64,000 nt of DNA from Flavobacterium sp. I3-2 (GCF_013389595.1 NZ_CP058306.1:2232001-2296000), one strand, 5' to 3'. Shown: positions 34,739 through 43,900, counted from the first letter of the stretch. Notes: generated by a model not told the origin, from the sequence alone. Translations and numbers: made by a program.

Positions 34739-34752
34739 TACATAGTACTGTA
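34739..34752. promoter_or_regulatory. candidate PadR operator
   Basis: TACA, six bases, TGTA: an imperfect inverted repeat centred about 30 bases upstream of the -7 box on the minus strand, where the -33 contact should be. Occupation by PadR would block transcription. Short and AT-rich, so weakly supported. Confidence 0.3.
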
Positions 34753-34857
34753 TTTTAACTTAAAATTAACATTTGCTTAATTTAAAAATAATTGCTTTAT
34801 TTATTTGTTTATATGTAAAAAAGATTAATTTTAGCCTCACAAAAAAACACAATACTT

Positions 34858-35316
34858 ATGGAATTCACACCTTCAAAATTAAATGCTTATTTATTTGCGA
34901 AGTTGCCCTCGGCCTATTGGTCTGGAGTTCGCGTATCATCTATTGATGAAAATAAATGCATTGTTTGTGTAAAACACAAATGGTTTAATCAAAATCCTTT
35001 TAAGTCAATGTATTTTGCTGTTCAAGCTATGGCAGCTGAATTGAGTACTGGTGCTTTGGTTATGTTACAAATTCAAAAATCTAAACAGAAAATATCCATG
35101 TTAGTTGCTAATAATAATGGAAGTTATGCCAAAAAAGCTACAGGTAAAATTACATTTACATGTAATGACGGCAGTAAAATCAAAGAAGCCATAAATTTGG
35201 CTATTGAAACTGGCGAAGGACAAAAAATTTGGATGCAATCTATCGGTAAAGATGAGGTTGGAGACCAAGTTTCTGAAATGAATTTTGAATGGACCATAAA
35301 AGTTAAACGCTCATGA
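34858..35316 (+). CDS. DUF4442 protein (hotdog-fold thioesterase-like)
   Basis: A 152-residue protein whose pattern (GVRVSSIDENKCIVCVKHKWFNQNPFKSMYFAVQAMAAELSTG) is that of DUF4442, a family with the hotdog fold of acyl-CoA thioesterases. Cytoplasmic; the real substrate is unknown. Its stop overlaps the start of the next gene by four bases (ATGA), so the two are translationally coupled. Confidence 0.82.
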   Translation: MEFTPSKLNAYLFAKLPSAYWSGVRVSSIDENKCIVCVKHKWFNQNPFKSMYFAVQAMAAELSTGALVMLQIQKSKQKISMLVANNNGSYAKKATGKITFTCNDGSKIKEAINLAIETGEGQKIWMQSIGKDEVGDQVSEMNFEWTIKVKRS

Positions 35317-36218
35317 AAGTTTTGATTACTGGTGCTACTGGTTTTATTGGCACTTCAATTTCTGATTTTTTATTAGATAAAGGTTTAGAGATTAATTATC
35401 TAACCACAACAAAAAGTAAAATTGAATCAACTGTAAATTATAAAGGATTTTATTGGAATCCCGAAAAGAATGAGATTGATTCTAAGTGTATTGAGGGAGT
35501 TGATTATATAGTTAATCTGTCTGGGAAATCTATTGGTTGTAGATGGAATTCTAAGAATAAAAGCGAAATTCTAAAAAGTCGAATTGATAGTTCTAAAACT
35601 TTGTTTAAGTTATTAGAAACGAATAATCACAATGTAAAAAAAATAATTAGTGCTTCTGCAATTGGAATTTACAAAAATGATATTAGAAAATTACAATCAG
35701 AAACGGAAACTAATTATAATACAGATTTTCTTGGTACAGTTTGTAAACAATGGGAAGCTGAAAACGAAAAATTTAATGACTTAGGTATAGAAACTTTAAT
35801 TGTGCGTTTTGGTTTGGTTTTATCTGACAAAAATGGCGCATTACCAAAGTTTGCAAAAGCTGTTAAAAATTACATGGCAAGTCCTTTTGGAACAGGAAAT
35901 CAATGGTATTCGTGGATTCATATTCATGATTTGGTTAGAGTTATTGATTTTGGCTTAAAAACAGAAACAGCTGGAGTTTTAAATGCAGTTACGCCATATC
36001 CGAAAACGCAAAAAGATTTTTTGGCTACTTTGTCAAGAACTTTAGATAAGAAGATGATTATGCCAGCAATTCCTACTGGAGTTCTGAAAGTCTTTTTTGG
36101 TGAAATGCATCATCTTTTGACTGATAGTCAGAAAATTAGTTCTAATAAGTTGTTGAATTTAGGTTTTGAGTTTAAATATCCTTTACTTAAAGATGCTTTG
36201 AGAAACTTTTATAAATAA
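35313..36218 (+). CDS. TIGR01777-type NAD(P)-dependent epimerase/oxidoreductase
   Basis: A 301-residue extended short-chain dehydrogenase. It opens with the Rossmann motif LITGATGFIGTSI (GxxGxxG) and shows VNLSGKSIGCRWNSKNKSEILKSRI, typical of the YfcH/SulA-like TIGR01777 group, and a short C-terminal DUF1731-like part (MPAIPTGVLKVFFGEMHHLL). Reaction unknown; sugar-nucleotide epimerase-like. Confidence 0.85.
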   Translation: MKVLITGATGFIGTSISDFLLDKGLEINYLTTTKSKIESTVNYKGFYWNPEKNEIDSKCIEGVDYIVNLSGKSIGCRWNSKNKSEILKSRIDSSKTLFKLLETNNHNVKKIISASAIGIYKNDIRKLQSETETNYNTDFLGTVCKQWEAENEKFNDLGIETLIVRFGLVLSDKNGALPKFAKAVKNYMASPFGTGNQWYSWIHIHDLVRVIDFGLKTETAGVLNAVTPYPKTQKDFLATLSRTLDKKMIMPAIPTGVLKVFFGEMHHLLTDSQKISSNKLLNLGFEFKYPLLKDALRNFYK

Positions 36219-36230
36219 AGAATTACTATA

Positions 36231-36268
36231 AAAATTTAAGTCCTTAGAATGCTAAGGACCTAAATTTT
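36231..36268. terminator. bidirectional hairpin between the epimerase gene and rsmG
   Basis: A 17-position stem (36231-36247 with 36252-36268) with one A-C mismatch and a four-base loop; it overlaps the rsmG stop. The U tracts are short, part of the stem. Confidence 0.65.
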
Positions 36269-36889
36269 ATATTTTAGTGGTAAATGAACTACTTTTTTGG
36301 TTTCAAAGAAGTCATTATCAAATATTTCTGTAAGATTATAAAGTGTAGCTTTTGGAAAATCTTTTAATTCTTCAGTTAAATCACCACCTTTTAAATAAAG
36401 AATTCCATTTTCTAAATCGTGATTATTTTTCTTTTTAGTTTTGTCTTTAACCCATTTTACAAAATCGGGCATATTTGTAACAGCTCTACTGATTACAAAA
36501 TCGAATTCTTCTTTAACTAATTCGGCACGTTTTTGTTCTGCTTTTAAATTTTTCAATCCAATTGCAGTTGCAACCTCATTAACAACTTTAATCTTTTTGG
36601 CAATAACATCAATTGCGTAAAAATTAGTTTCAGGAAATAAAATAGCTAACGGAATAGCAGGAAAGCCACCTCCGGTGCCAACATCCATTACTGTACTTCC
36701 TGGTTTAAAAGCTTGTATTTTTGCAATACCAAGTGAATGTAAAATGTGTTTTGTATATAATTCATCGATATCTTTTCTTGAAATTACATTTATCTTTGCA
36801 TTCCAATCTTGATACAGAATCTCTAACATTTCGAATTGTTTTACCTGATTTTCAGTCAAATCAGGAAAATAACGTAAAATATCCTTCAT
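36260..36889 (-). CDS. rsmG: 16S rRNA (guanine527-N7)-methyltransferase
   Basis: A 209-residue SAM-dependent methyltransferase (GidB) that modifies G527 in 16S rRNA; loss gives low-level streptomycin resistance in other species. The SAM loop VMDVGTGGGFPAIPLAILFP and the RAELVKEEFDFVISRAV motif are complete. The frame reaches back to 36907, but that ATG sits within the -7 promoter box, so the start at 36889 (MKDILRYFPDL) is used. Confidence 0.94.
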   Translation of the reverse strand: MKDILRYFPDLTENQVKQFEMLEILYQDWNAKINVISRKDIDELYTKHILHSLGIAKIQAFKPGSTVMDVGTGGGFPAIPLAILFPETNFYAIDVIAKKIKVVNEVATAIGLKNLKAEQKRAELVKEEFDFVISRAVTNMPDFVKWVKDKTKKKNNHDLENGILYLKGGDLTEELKDFPKATLYNLTEIFDNDFFETKKVVHLPLKYKI

Positions 36890-36904
36890 AAATTTGAATT
36901 TGTG

Positions 36905-36912
36905 CAAAAGTA
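36905..36912 (-). promoter_or_regulatory. -7 promoter box of rsmG
   Basis: TACTTTTG on the minus strand, 15 bases before the rsmG ATG; it overlaps the upstream alternative ATG at 36907, so it decides the start. Confidence 0.6.
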
Positions 36913-36943
36913 CGTTTTATCTTATTAAATTAAGAATTATCTC

Positions 36944-36974
36944 TTTAATAAATTCACTTTTATATTTACCTTTG
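36944..36974 (+). promoter_or_regulatory. promoter of the aminotransferase gene
   Basis: TTTA (36944-36947), 19 bases, TACCTTTG (36967-36974): full -7 box and one-mismatch -33 box at the standard spacing, 22 bases before the ATG. Confidence 0.6.
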
Positions 36975-36996
36975 AAAAATAAACACAATTAATAAA

Positions 36997-38190
36997 ATGA
37001 CTACAAACCCATTATCAGACAGAATTAATAATTTATCTGTTTCTCAAACTTTAGCAATGGCTGCAAAAGCTAGAGAATTAAAAGCTTTAGGAAAAGACAT
37101 CATTAGTTTAAGTTTAGGTGAACCTGACTTTAATACGCCCGATTTTATTAAAGAAGCTGCTAAAAGAGCTATTGATGAAAATTGGAGTACTTATTCTCCA
37201 GTTGATGGTTATGCAGAACTTAAAGATGCTATTGTTTTAAAATTTAAGCGTGATAATGGTTTAACATATAAACCTGCAAATATTGTTGTTTCGACAGGAG
37301 CAAAACAATCTTTATATAATATTGCTCAAGCGATGTTAAATGAAGGTGATGAAGTTATTTTACCTGCTCCGTTTTGGGTAAGTTATTCTGAAATTATTAA
37401 ATTATCAGGCGGGAACCCAGTTGAAGTTCCAACTTCTGTTGATTCAGATTTTAAAATGACGCCAGCTCAATTAGAAGCTGCCATTACACCTAAAACAAAA
37501 ATGATGTGGTTTAGTTCGCCATGTAATCCATCAGGTTCAGTTTATAGTAGAGAAGAATTAACTGCCTTAGCTGAAGTTTTAGCTAAGCATCCAAATATTT
37601 ATGTGGTTTCTGACGAAATTTATGAACACATCAATTTTTCAGGAACTTTTTGTAGTATAGCTTCTGTTTCTGGAATGTTCGAAAGAACAATTACAGTAAA
37701 TGGCGTTGCCAAAGCTTTTGCAATGACAGGTTGGAGAATTGGTTATATTGGTGCTCCAGAGTTTATCGCTAAAGCTTGTACGAAATTACAAGGGCAAGTA
37801 ACAAGTGGTGCCAATTCTATTGCACAACGTGCTACGATTACTGCTTTAGAGGCTGAACCGACAGCGATTAAATATATGGTTGATGCTTTCCATAAACGTC
37901 GTGATTTAGTTATCGGATTAATTAAAGATATTCCAGGATTAAAAGTTAATGTTCCAGAAGGAGCTTTTTATGCTTTTCCTGATGTTTCTTCTTATTTCGG
38001 AAAAACTTTAAATGGTTATGAAATCAAAGACGCAAACGATTTATCTATGTATTTATTAGAATATGCAAATGTTGCAACTGTAACCGGTGATGCTTTCGGA
38101 AATCCAAATTGTATTCGTTTGTCATATGCAACAAGTGAAGAAGTTTTAATTGAAGCTTTTAGAAGAATTAAATCAGCATTAGCTCAATAA
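36997..38190 (+). CDS. PLP-dependent aspartate-type aminotransferase (class I/II)
   Basis: A 397-residue cytoplasmic aminotransferase of the Igamma aspartate aminotransferase group: LGEPDFNTPDFI near residue 42, STYSPVDGYAELKDAI, CNPSG (about 178-182), SDEIYEHI and the PLP lysine in VNGVAKAFAMTGWRIGYIGAP (about residue 240). It moves amino groups between aspartate and 2-oxoglutarate; activity on prephenate or other acids is also possible. Monocistronic with clear promoter and terminator. Confidence 0.92.
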   Translation: MTTNPLSDRINNLSVSQTLAMAAKARELKALGKDIISLSLGEPDFNTPDFIKEAAKRAIDENWSTYSPVDGYAELKDAIVLKFKRDNGLTYKPANIVVSTGAKQSLYNIAQAMLNEGDEVILPAPFWVSYSEIIKLSGGNPVEVPTSVDSDFKMTPAQLEAAITPKTKMMWFSSPCNPSGSVYSREELTALAEVLAKHPNIYVVSDEIYEHINFSGTFCSIASVSGMFERTITVNGVAKAFAMTGWRIGYIGAPEFIAKACTKLQGQVTSGANSIAQRATITALEAEPTAIKYMVDAFHKRRDLVIGLIKDIPGLKVNVPEGAFYAFPDVSSYFGKTLNGYEIKDANDLSMYLLEYANVATVTGDAFGNPNCIRLSYATSEEVLIEAFRRIKSALAQ

Positions 38191-38210
38191 TTATTTATAA
38201 GTATATATTT

Positions 38211-38241
38211 AAAAGCCTAACTTTATTGTTGGGCTTTTTTT
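38211..38241 (+). terminator. intrinsic terminator after the aminotransferase gene
   Basis: An 11-bp stem (38211-38221 with 38228-38238, one G-U) and a T7 tract. Confidence 0.82.
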
Positions 38242-38358
38242 GTTTTAATTACATTAAGTTTAAAAAAAAGGCTTGTTTTGAATAAAAGTTTGTAATAATA
38301 TCATCTAAAGTTTTGTTGTGTTGTTTTTTTTATAGTTTTACAATTCAAACAAATCAAC

Positions 38359-40209
38359 ATGAAAAGAATTATTTTAAGTGCATTCTTATTACCATTCGTG
38401 ATGCATGCACAAGAAAGTGAAAACACATTAGATGAATTAATAATTCAAAATAATCGAATTTCAATTCCTTTTACAGAGCAGAATAGAAATGTAAGTGTAA
38501 TTAGTTCAGAAGAAATAAAAGATTTACCCGTTAAATCTATTAATGAATTGTTGACTTATGTTTCTGGAGTAGATATTCGCCAACGTGGACCCTTCGGAAC
38601 TCAAGCTGATATTAGTATTGACGGAGGAAGTTTTGAACAAACACTAATTTTATTAAACGGGGTTCGAATTTCTGACCATCAAACTGCCCACAATTCTTTA
38701 AATATTCCAATTCCGACAGATGCAATTGAACGAATCGAAATTTTAAAAGGTCCGGCAGCTCGTATTTACGGCGTAAATAGTTTAACTGGTGCCGTTAATA
38801 TTGTGACAAAGAAACCAGTTTCTAATTCGTTTTATGCAAATGTTTTTGCCGGTTCAAGCTTTAAAAAGGACAAAGAAGAAAATAATGAAATGTTTAATGG
38901 GCGAGGAGTACAACTAGGTTTTACTTTGGCAAAAGAAAAGTTTCAACATCAATTGTATGGTTCACATGAATCGGGCAGTGGTTATCGATATAACACAGCT
39001 TACCATAATAATAAAGTTTTTTATCAAGCTGATTTTCAACCGAACGATAAAAATAATTACAATTTATTAGCGGGTTATGTTAATTCAAATTTCGGTGCAA
39101 ATGGATTTTATGCTGCTCCAGGAGATAAAGAAGCAAAAGAAATTGTACAAACTTTTATGATGGCTGTTCAGTCAAAACATCGTTTGTCTGACAATTTAGT
39201 TTTGATGCCTCAAATTGGTTATCGTTATAATTATGATGATTATCGTTATTTCCGTCATAAATTAGATGTTGCAAGAAGTCAACATTATTCAAATAGTTTA
39301 AATGCTCAATTAAACTTAAATTATCAAGTGAATTTTGGAGAATTTGGTTTTGGAGCTGAAGGTCGTTATGAGCAAATTAACTCGAGTAATATTGGCGAAC
39401 ACGAAAGAGAAAATTTTGGTTTTTATGCCGAATTTAGAACTCAAGAAATAGAGAAAATTGATATTACAGTTGGAGCTTACACCAATTATAATTCTGTTTT
39501 TGGATGGCAAGTTTTCCCAGGTTTAGATTTTAGTTATTTGATTCAGCCCGAATTTAAATTCATTGCCAGCGCAGGAACAAGTCAACGAATTCCATCTTTT
39601 ACAGATTTGTATTTGGACCAACGTCCAGGAAATGTTGGGAATCCTAATTTAATTTCGGAAAAAGCGTTACAATATGAAGGTGGATTTAAATTTGAAAATG
39701 ATAATTTCAATGCAAAAGCAATTGTTTTTTATCGAGACATAAATGATTTTATTGATTGGACGCGACTTTCGGCTGATGTTCCTTGGCAAGCAAATAATGT
39801 AGGAAGTTTAAGAACAACAGGAGTTAATGCAAGTTTTGATTATCGTTTGAAATCAGAAGATAATCTTTGGAAGTTTAAATTAGCTTATACATATTTGTCT
39901 CCAAAAATGGAAGGTCTAGCTGAAGATAATTCTTCTAAATATAAAATTGAAAACTTCCGTCATCAGCTAGTTAATATTATACAATGGTCAAATGCTAATT
40001 GGTCTGCCTTAATAGCAAATAGATATAATGAACGCATTTCGTACAAAGACTATTTTTTAACTGATTTACGTGTTTCATATCAACATAAAAAATTTAATTA
40101 TTATATCGACGCTCAAAATATTTTTGATAAAACATATATCGAAGCTGGTGCTGTACCTATGCCTGGTCGATGGTTTACCCTTGGAGTTAAGTTTAATACT
40201 GGGATTTAA
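38359..40209 (+). CDS. TonB-dependent outer-membrane receptor
   Basis: A 616-residue receptor: signal peptide (about 1-17, ending MHAQ), a plug domain at about 35-150 with ISSEEIKDLPVKSINELLTYVSGVDIRQRGPFG...LKGPAARIYGVNSLTGAVNIVTKKP, and a beta-barrel to the end. The small size and lack of a CarboxypepD N-terminal domain set it apart from SusC-type receptors and bring it closer to BtuB/iron-complex receptors. No cobalamin riboswitch is visible upstream, so the ligand is open. It ends ...LGVKFNTGI rather than in an aromatic residue. Confidence 0.9.
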   Translation: MKRIILSAFLLPFVMHAQESENTLDELIIQNNRISIPFTEQNRNVSVISSEEIKDLPVKSINELLTYVSGVDIRQRGPFGTQADISIDGGSFEQTLILLNGVRISDHQTAHNSLNIPIPTDAIERIEILKGPAARIYGVNSLTGAVNIVTKKPVSNSFYANVFAGSSFKKDKEENNEMFNGRGVQLGFTLAKEKFQHQLYGSHESGSGYRYNTAYHNNKVFYQADFQPNDKNNYNLLAGYVNSNFGANGFYAAPGDKEAKEIVQTFMMAVQSKHRLSDNLVLMPQIGYRYNYDDYRYFRHKLDVARSQHYSNSLNAQLNLNYQVNFGEFGFGAEGRYEQINSSNIGEHERENFGFYAEFRTQEIEKIDITVGAYTNYNSVFGWQVFPGLDFSYLIQPEFKFIASAGTSQRIPSFTDLYLDQRPGNVGNPNLISEKALQYEGGFKFENDNFNAKAIVFYRDINDFIDWTRLSADVPWQANNVGSLRTTGVNASFDYRLKSEDNLWKFKLAYTYLSPKMEGLAEDNSSKYKIENFRHQLVNIIQWSNANWSALIANRYNERISYKDYFLTDLRVSYQHKKFNYYIDAQNIFDKTYIEAGAVPMPGRWFTLGVKFNTGI

Positions 40210-40234
40210 ATATAAAAGATTTGAAACCACTATA

Positions 40235-40350
40235 ACGCGCAAAAGGGATGGAAGCTTTGTTTGAGCTCTTTTACAAAATTCATTTTGGAAAAAGCGAGTG
40301 CGAACAGCCCGACCTGTAACGCAGTGGAAGGATTGTCCAAAATGCAAGCT
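40235..40350 (+). ncRNA. probable structured non-coding RNA upstream of nadC
   Basis: A 116-base block between the receptor gene and nadC is far richer in G and C than the neighbouring spacers and has no conserved ORF on either strand. CATTTTGG (40281-40288) pairs exactly with CCAAAATG (40337-40344), enclosing GCGAGTGCGAACAGCCCGAC and CGCAGTGGAAGGATT; a short hairpin CAAAAT/ATTTTG lies at 40274-40286 as an alternative. Similar GGGATGGAAGC...GAACAGCCC blocks recur in flavobacterial genomes, as I recall; the Rfam flavo-1 motif is a possible identity that I cannot verify here. Strand is assigned by the GGGAUGGAAGC orientation and is uncertain. Confidence 0.55.
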
Positions 40351-40404
40351 TTAAAAATCTACTTTTTTTAAAACATTTTGTATTTTAGCCTAAAATAGTT
40401 AGAG

Positions 40405-41265
40405 ATGATTTCGAAAGCACAATTTGATAAAGAGTTAGAATTAATTATAGAAAATGCCATTCGAGAAGATGTTGGTGACGGCGATCACAGTTCGTTAGCT
40501 TGCATTCCGGCTGATGCAATGGGGAAAGCGAAACTTTTAGTTAAAGAAGACGGAATTTTGGCAGGTGTTGATTTTGCTAAAATGATTTTTAATTACGTGG
40601 ATCCAGAAATGGAAGTTGAGGTTTTAATCGAAGATGGAACGCCTGTAAAGTACGGAGATATTGCTTTTTATGTAACCGGAAAATCGCAATCTATTTTAAA
40701 AGCAGAACGCGTGGTTTTAAATTCAATGCAGCGAATGAGCGCGATTGCTACTAAAACCAAAGCTTTTATGAAAATGGTCGAAGGTACTAAAGCGAAAATT
40801 TTAGATACTAGAAAAACGACTCCTGGTATTCGAGCGATTGAGAAATGGGCAGTTAAAATTGGTGGTGGTGAAAATCATCGTTTTGCTTTGTACGATATGA
40901 TTATGTTGAAAGATAATCATATTGATTTTGCAGGCGGAATTACTCAAGCAATTAATCAAACCAAACAATATCTTAAAGCCGAAAATAGAGATTTGAAGAT
41001 TATTGTTGAGGCACGAGATTTAAATGAAATTGCAGAGATTTTAGAAAATGATGGTGTTTATCAGATTTTAATTGATAACTTTAATTTTGAAGATACTAAA
41101 AAAGCGGTTGCAATGATTGATGGTAAATGTTTTGCAGAATCGTCTGGAAATATTAACGAAAAAACCATTCGTGAATATGCAAATTGTGGCGTTGATTTTA
41201 TTTCTTCGGGAGCTTTAACTCATTCGGTTTACAATATGGATTTGAGTTTAAAGGCAGTTTTATAA
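40405..41265 (+). CDS. nadC: nicotinate-nucleotide pyrophosphorylase (carboxylating)
   Basis: A 286-residue cytoplasmic enzyme that makes nicotinate mononucleotide from quinolinate and PRPP in de novo NAD synthesis. Family motifs: REDVGDGDHSS near the start, LNSMQRMSAIATKTKAF, the RKTTPGIRAIEKWAVKIGGGENHRFALYD region that binds quinolinate, LKDNHIDFAGG and SSGNINEKTI. Length normal. A conserved RNA block lies just upstream, ending about 55 bases before the ATG. Confidence 0.96.
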   Translation: MISKAQFDKELELIIENAIREDVGDGDHSSLACIPADAMGKAKLLVKEDGILAGVDFAKMIFNYVDPEMEVEVLIEDGTPVKYGDIAFYVTGKSQSILKAERVVLNSMQRMSAIATKTKAFMKMVEGTKAKILDTRKTTPGIRAIEKWAVKIGGGENHRFALYDMIMLKDNHIDFAGGITQAINQTKQYLKAENRDLKIIVEARDLNEIAEILENDGVYQILIDNFNFEDTKKAVAMIDGKCFAESSGNINEKTIREYANCGVDFISSGALTHSVYNMDLSLKAVL

Positions 41266-41281
41266 TTGATTTATTTTTTAA

Positions 41282-42196
41282 GTGTCAAAAAATATTGAAG
41301 ATACATTAATGAAAATTCCGGTAGTGAATAAACTGATTGGATTTTCAAAAAAAATTAAACTTCCAGGTTTACAAGGGCTTACGCTTTACGAACTTTTGGA
41401 ATTATACATTTATGGAATAGTGCGAGGTGCATTTTCGTATCGTGCGGGTTCCATTGCGTTTAGTTTTTTTATGGCACTTTTTCCGTTTGCACTTTTTATA
41501 TTGAATTTGATTCCATACATTCCGTTAGAAAATTTTCAACAAGATTTTTTACAGTTTGTAGAAGATAGCGTTCCGCCAAATACTTATGGCGCTATTGAGC
41601 TTATTTTAATTGATATTATGAATAACAGTTATAAAAGCTTAATTTCTACAGGGGTTATCATGTCGGTTTTTTTAATGGCAAATGGTGTAAACGCAATTAT
41701 TGGAGGTTTTCAATCGTCTTATCATATAACCGATTCTCGAAATTTTATTCGTCAATATTTGGTTGCAGTTTGTTTATCGATTGTACTTTCATTAATTATG
41801 ATTTTATCGGTTGCCGTTTATTTGACCATCGAAATCTTAATGAAAATGACCGAAATTCCGCTTGTAGGAAATGTAGCAAGGTCCATTTTTGTTATATCAA
41901 TGATATTGATTGTAGTTTCTATCTTGTATAAATTCGGTACAAAAGAAACAAAACGTATGGCTTTCTTTTCATATGGTTCTATATTTACAACGGTTTTAGT
42001 TACGTTAACTTCTTATGGTTTTGGTGTTTATGTTTTGCGATTTGCAAAATATAATGAACTTTACGGATCAATTGGTACACTTTTGGTTGTGATGATTTAC
42101 ATCTGGATTAACTGTCTGATTCTTTTACTTGGTTTTGATTTAAATGCAGCAATTTTTAAATTGAAGAATAAAAATTTATATATTAGTAAAAAATAA
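41282..42196 (+). CDS. YihY/BrkB-family inner-membrane protein
   Basis: A 304-residue protein with about six membrane segments; YRAGSIAFSFFMALFPFALFILNLIPYIP is the YihY family signature. The start is GTG at 41282 (MSKNIEDTLMKIPVV), as homologues begin with the same Lys/Glu-rich head; the next ATG is at 41309. Once mis-annotated as ribonuclease BN; the true role is unknown. It begins 16 bases after nadC and is probably in the same operon as the DUF2147 gene. Confidence 0.87.
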   Translation: MSKNIEDTLMKIPVVNKLIGFSKKIKLPGLQGLTLYELLELYIYGIVRGAFSYRAGSIAFSFFMALFPFALFILNLIPYIPLENFQQDFLQFVEDSVPPNTYGAIELILIDIMNNSYKSLISTGVIMSVFLMANGVNAIIGGFQSSYHITDSRNFIRQYLVAVCLSIVLSLIMILSVAVYLTIEILMKMTEIPLVGNVARSIFVISMILIVVSILYKFGTKETKRMAFFSYGSIFTTVLVTLTSYGFGVYVLRFAKYNELYGSIGTLLVVMIYIWINCLILLLGFDLNAAIFKLKNKNLYISKK

Positions 42197-42208
42197 CAAA
42201 CTATAATT

Positions 42209-42634
42209 ATGAAAAAAACGCTAATTTTTATGTTTATGACAATGTTTCTTGGAATAGGTTCAATGTCAGCTCAAAGTGTAATTGGAAAATGGAAAACAAT
42301 TGATGATGAAACAGGTAAGCCCAAATCAGTTGTTGAAATTACTGAGAAAGATGGAAAAATATATGGTAAAGTAATTGAGATTTTAACCGAAAATAAAACA
42401 GCTGTATGTTCTAAATGTGAAGGAACCAATAAAAATAAACCAATTAAAGGTTTAACCATTATAAATGGTCTTAAAAAAGATGGAAACGAATATAACGGAG
42501 GGAAAATTTTAGACCCAACTTCTGGTAAAGAATATAAATGTTCGATGAAATTAAACGGTTCAGATAAATTAGATGTTCGTGGATATGTTGGAATTCAAGC
42601 TTTAGGTAGAACACAAACTTGGATTAGAATGTAA
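42209..42634 (+). CDS. exported DUF2147 protein
   Basis: A 141-residue protein with a signal peptide (to about residue 21, ending MSAQ) and a DUF2147 body (VIGKWKTIDDETGKPKSVVEITEKDGKIYGKVIEIL). A CSKC motif in TAVCSKCEGTNKNKPI may bind metal or form a disulfide. Function unknown; lipocalin-like fold has been proposed for the family. It lies 12 bases after the YihY gene. Confidence 0.85.
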   Translation: MKKTLIFMFMTMFLGIGSMSAQSVIGKWKTIDDETGKPKSVVEITEKDGKIYGKVIEILTENKTAVCSKCEGTNKNKPIKGLTIINGLKKDGNEYNGGKILDPTSGKEYKCSMKLNGSDKLDVRGYVGIQALGRTQTWIRM

Positions 42635-42652
42635 TTTAAATAAATAAAATAA

Positions 42653-42692
42653 AAACAAAAAACACTTCAAAATTTTGAAGTGTTTTTTGTTT
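42653..42692. terminator. bidirectional terminator, 40-base perfect palindrome
   Basis: Two 20-base arms meet at 42672/42673 (core CACTTCAAAATTTTGAAGTG) with A6 and T6 runs inside the arms. It separates convergent DUF2147 and ChaN-like genes, overlapping the stop of the latter. Confidence 0.85.
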
Positions 42693-43888
42693 CATAAATG
42701 TATTTTATTGTTTTTTGAATCAATAATTAAATATTCATATTCACCTTTTTTGACGAAAATTTTATCTTGATTATTTTCAAGTTCAATAACTTTAGTCGGA
42801 ACTCCATTCAATTCTAGTTCTCCTTTTCTGTAAATTAAAAAAAGAGCAGGATAATTAATTGTTTTTTCAGTTGAAATTTTTACTTCGACTTGAACCTTAT
42901 CATTAATCCAAGAAGAATCAGATTTTTTAAAATCAGTTACGGGTTGAATGATACTAATATCGGTTTCATAACTTTTAGAATTTCCACGAAAAACAACATC
43001 TTCAGAATTTATCAAAACACTCGGAATATTACTTTCAAGCAATTTTGATAATGGTTGATTGTAGTTGTTTTCACCTTTATCAGAATATCTATTTTGGTCA
43101 ATAGTCAATAGATTTATTTTTGTTAAATCGGCTAAAACTCCTGCCATTGATTTTCCTCTACCGTTGTTGTCGCCTTCAAATGCATGTCCAGCACCGCAAT
43201 AAATAAAATATTTTCCGTCGGTATGATTTTGCATGAATTTGTAAATATTTTGAGCTTGAGCAATTTCTCTATTTTTCCATTTATCAATATCCCAATTATC
43301 ATTTTCTGTAGCTTCGTATCCAAAAAGCGTAAAACCTAAATTAAGAGCTTCTTTAATAAAGTTACCAAATTCTGGTTCAGAAGTATAATAACCACTTTCA
43401 GTTATAGCAAATTTTCTTTCATTGATTTGCTTGTCATCCAAAGCTTCTAAACCTAAATATCTGTAACCGTTTTTATATAAATCTTTTAAGAGTGAACGTG
43501 CAAATATTCGATGACTCGGATTGTGATGTAGTTCATTTAAGATGATAATTTCTTCTGTTTTACTTTTTTCAAGAATGAAATCTTTTGCTGAAATTTCTTT
43601 ACTGTTTGCAAAAAAAATCGAATCAAACTCAGTTAATTTAATTTCTTTCTGATTCGGCCTTTGTTGATTCCACGTTTTTAAGGCTTGAAAATAATCGCCC
43701 TGAAAAGCAAAATCGGTTGCTGCTATTTGTAATGCAAACGCATTCTGAGTTGAATCTTTTTCTGCAATTATTTGATTAGAAATTTTATAAGGAAATTCCT
43801 GTGCAATTACATTTTGCTGAGAAACTAAAATCACTACGAAAAAAGATATGACTTTAACATACAGAATAGAATTTGCTATAAAATACAA
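42692..43888 (-). CDS. exported ChaN/TIKI-like protein (putative)
   Basis: A 398-residue protein with a signal peptide (about 1-30, ending VIAQ). Residues 105-265 resemble the ChaN/TIKI superfamily: EIIILNELHHNPSHRIFARSLL with a Glu and two His, GYRYLGLEAL, GFTLFGYEA and YFIYCGAGHAFEG. ChaN is a haem-binding or iron-related lipoprotein in Campylobacter and TIKI proteins are proteases; which role applies here is unknown. The C-terminal 130 residues are a separate beta-rich part. It follows the OmpA-like lipoprotein gene after 12 bases. Confidence 0.6.
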   Translation of the reverse strand: MYFIANSILYVKVISFFVVILVSQQNVIAQEFPYKISNQIIAEKDSTQNAFALQIAATDFAFQGDYFQALKTWNQQRPNQKEIKLTEFDSIFFANSKEISAKDFILEKSKTEEIIILNELHHNPSHRIFARSLLKDLYKNGYRYLGLEALDDKQINERKFAITESGYYTSEPEFGNFIKEALNLGFTLFGYEATENDNWDIDKWKNREIAQAQNIYKFMQNHTDGKYFIYCGAGHAFEGDNNGRGKSMAGVLADLTKINLLTIDQNRYSDKGENNYNQPLSKLLESNIPSVLINSEDVVFRGNSKSYETDISIIQPVTDFKKSDSSWINDKVQVEVKISTEKTINYPALFLIYRKGELELNGVPTKVIELENNQDKIFVKKGEYEYLIIDSKNNKIHL

Positions 43889-43900
43889 AATATTTATTGA

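Noticed and set aside
38242..38358. Cobalamin riboswitch before the TonB-dependent receptor
   Set aside because: The leader is too short and AT-rich and has no B12-box-like sequence.
40075..40347. 90-residue minus-strand and 64-residue plus-strand frames over the RNA block
   Set aside because: Both run from the receptor gene into the structured block, without plausible composition; the block is better explained as RNA.
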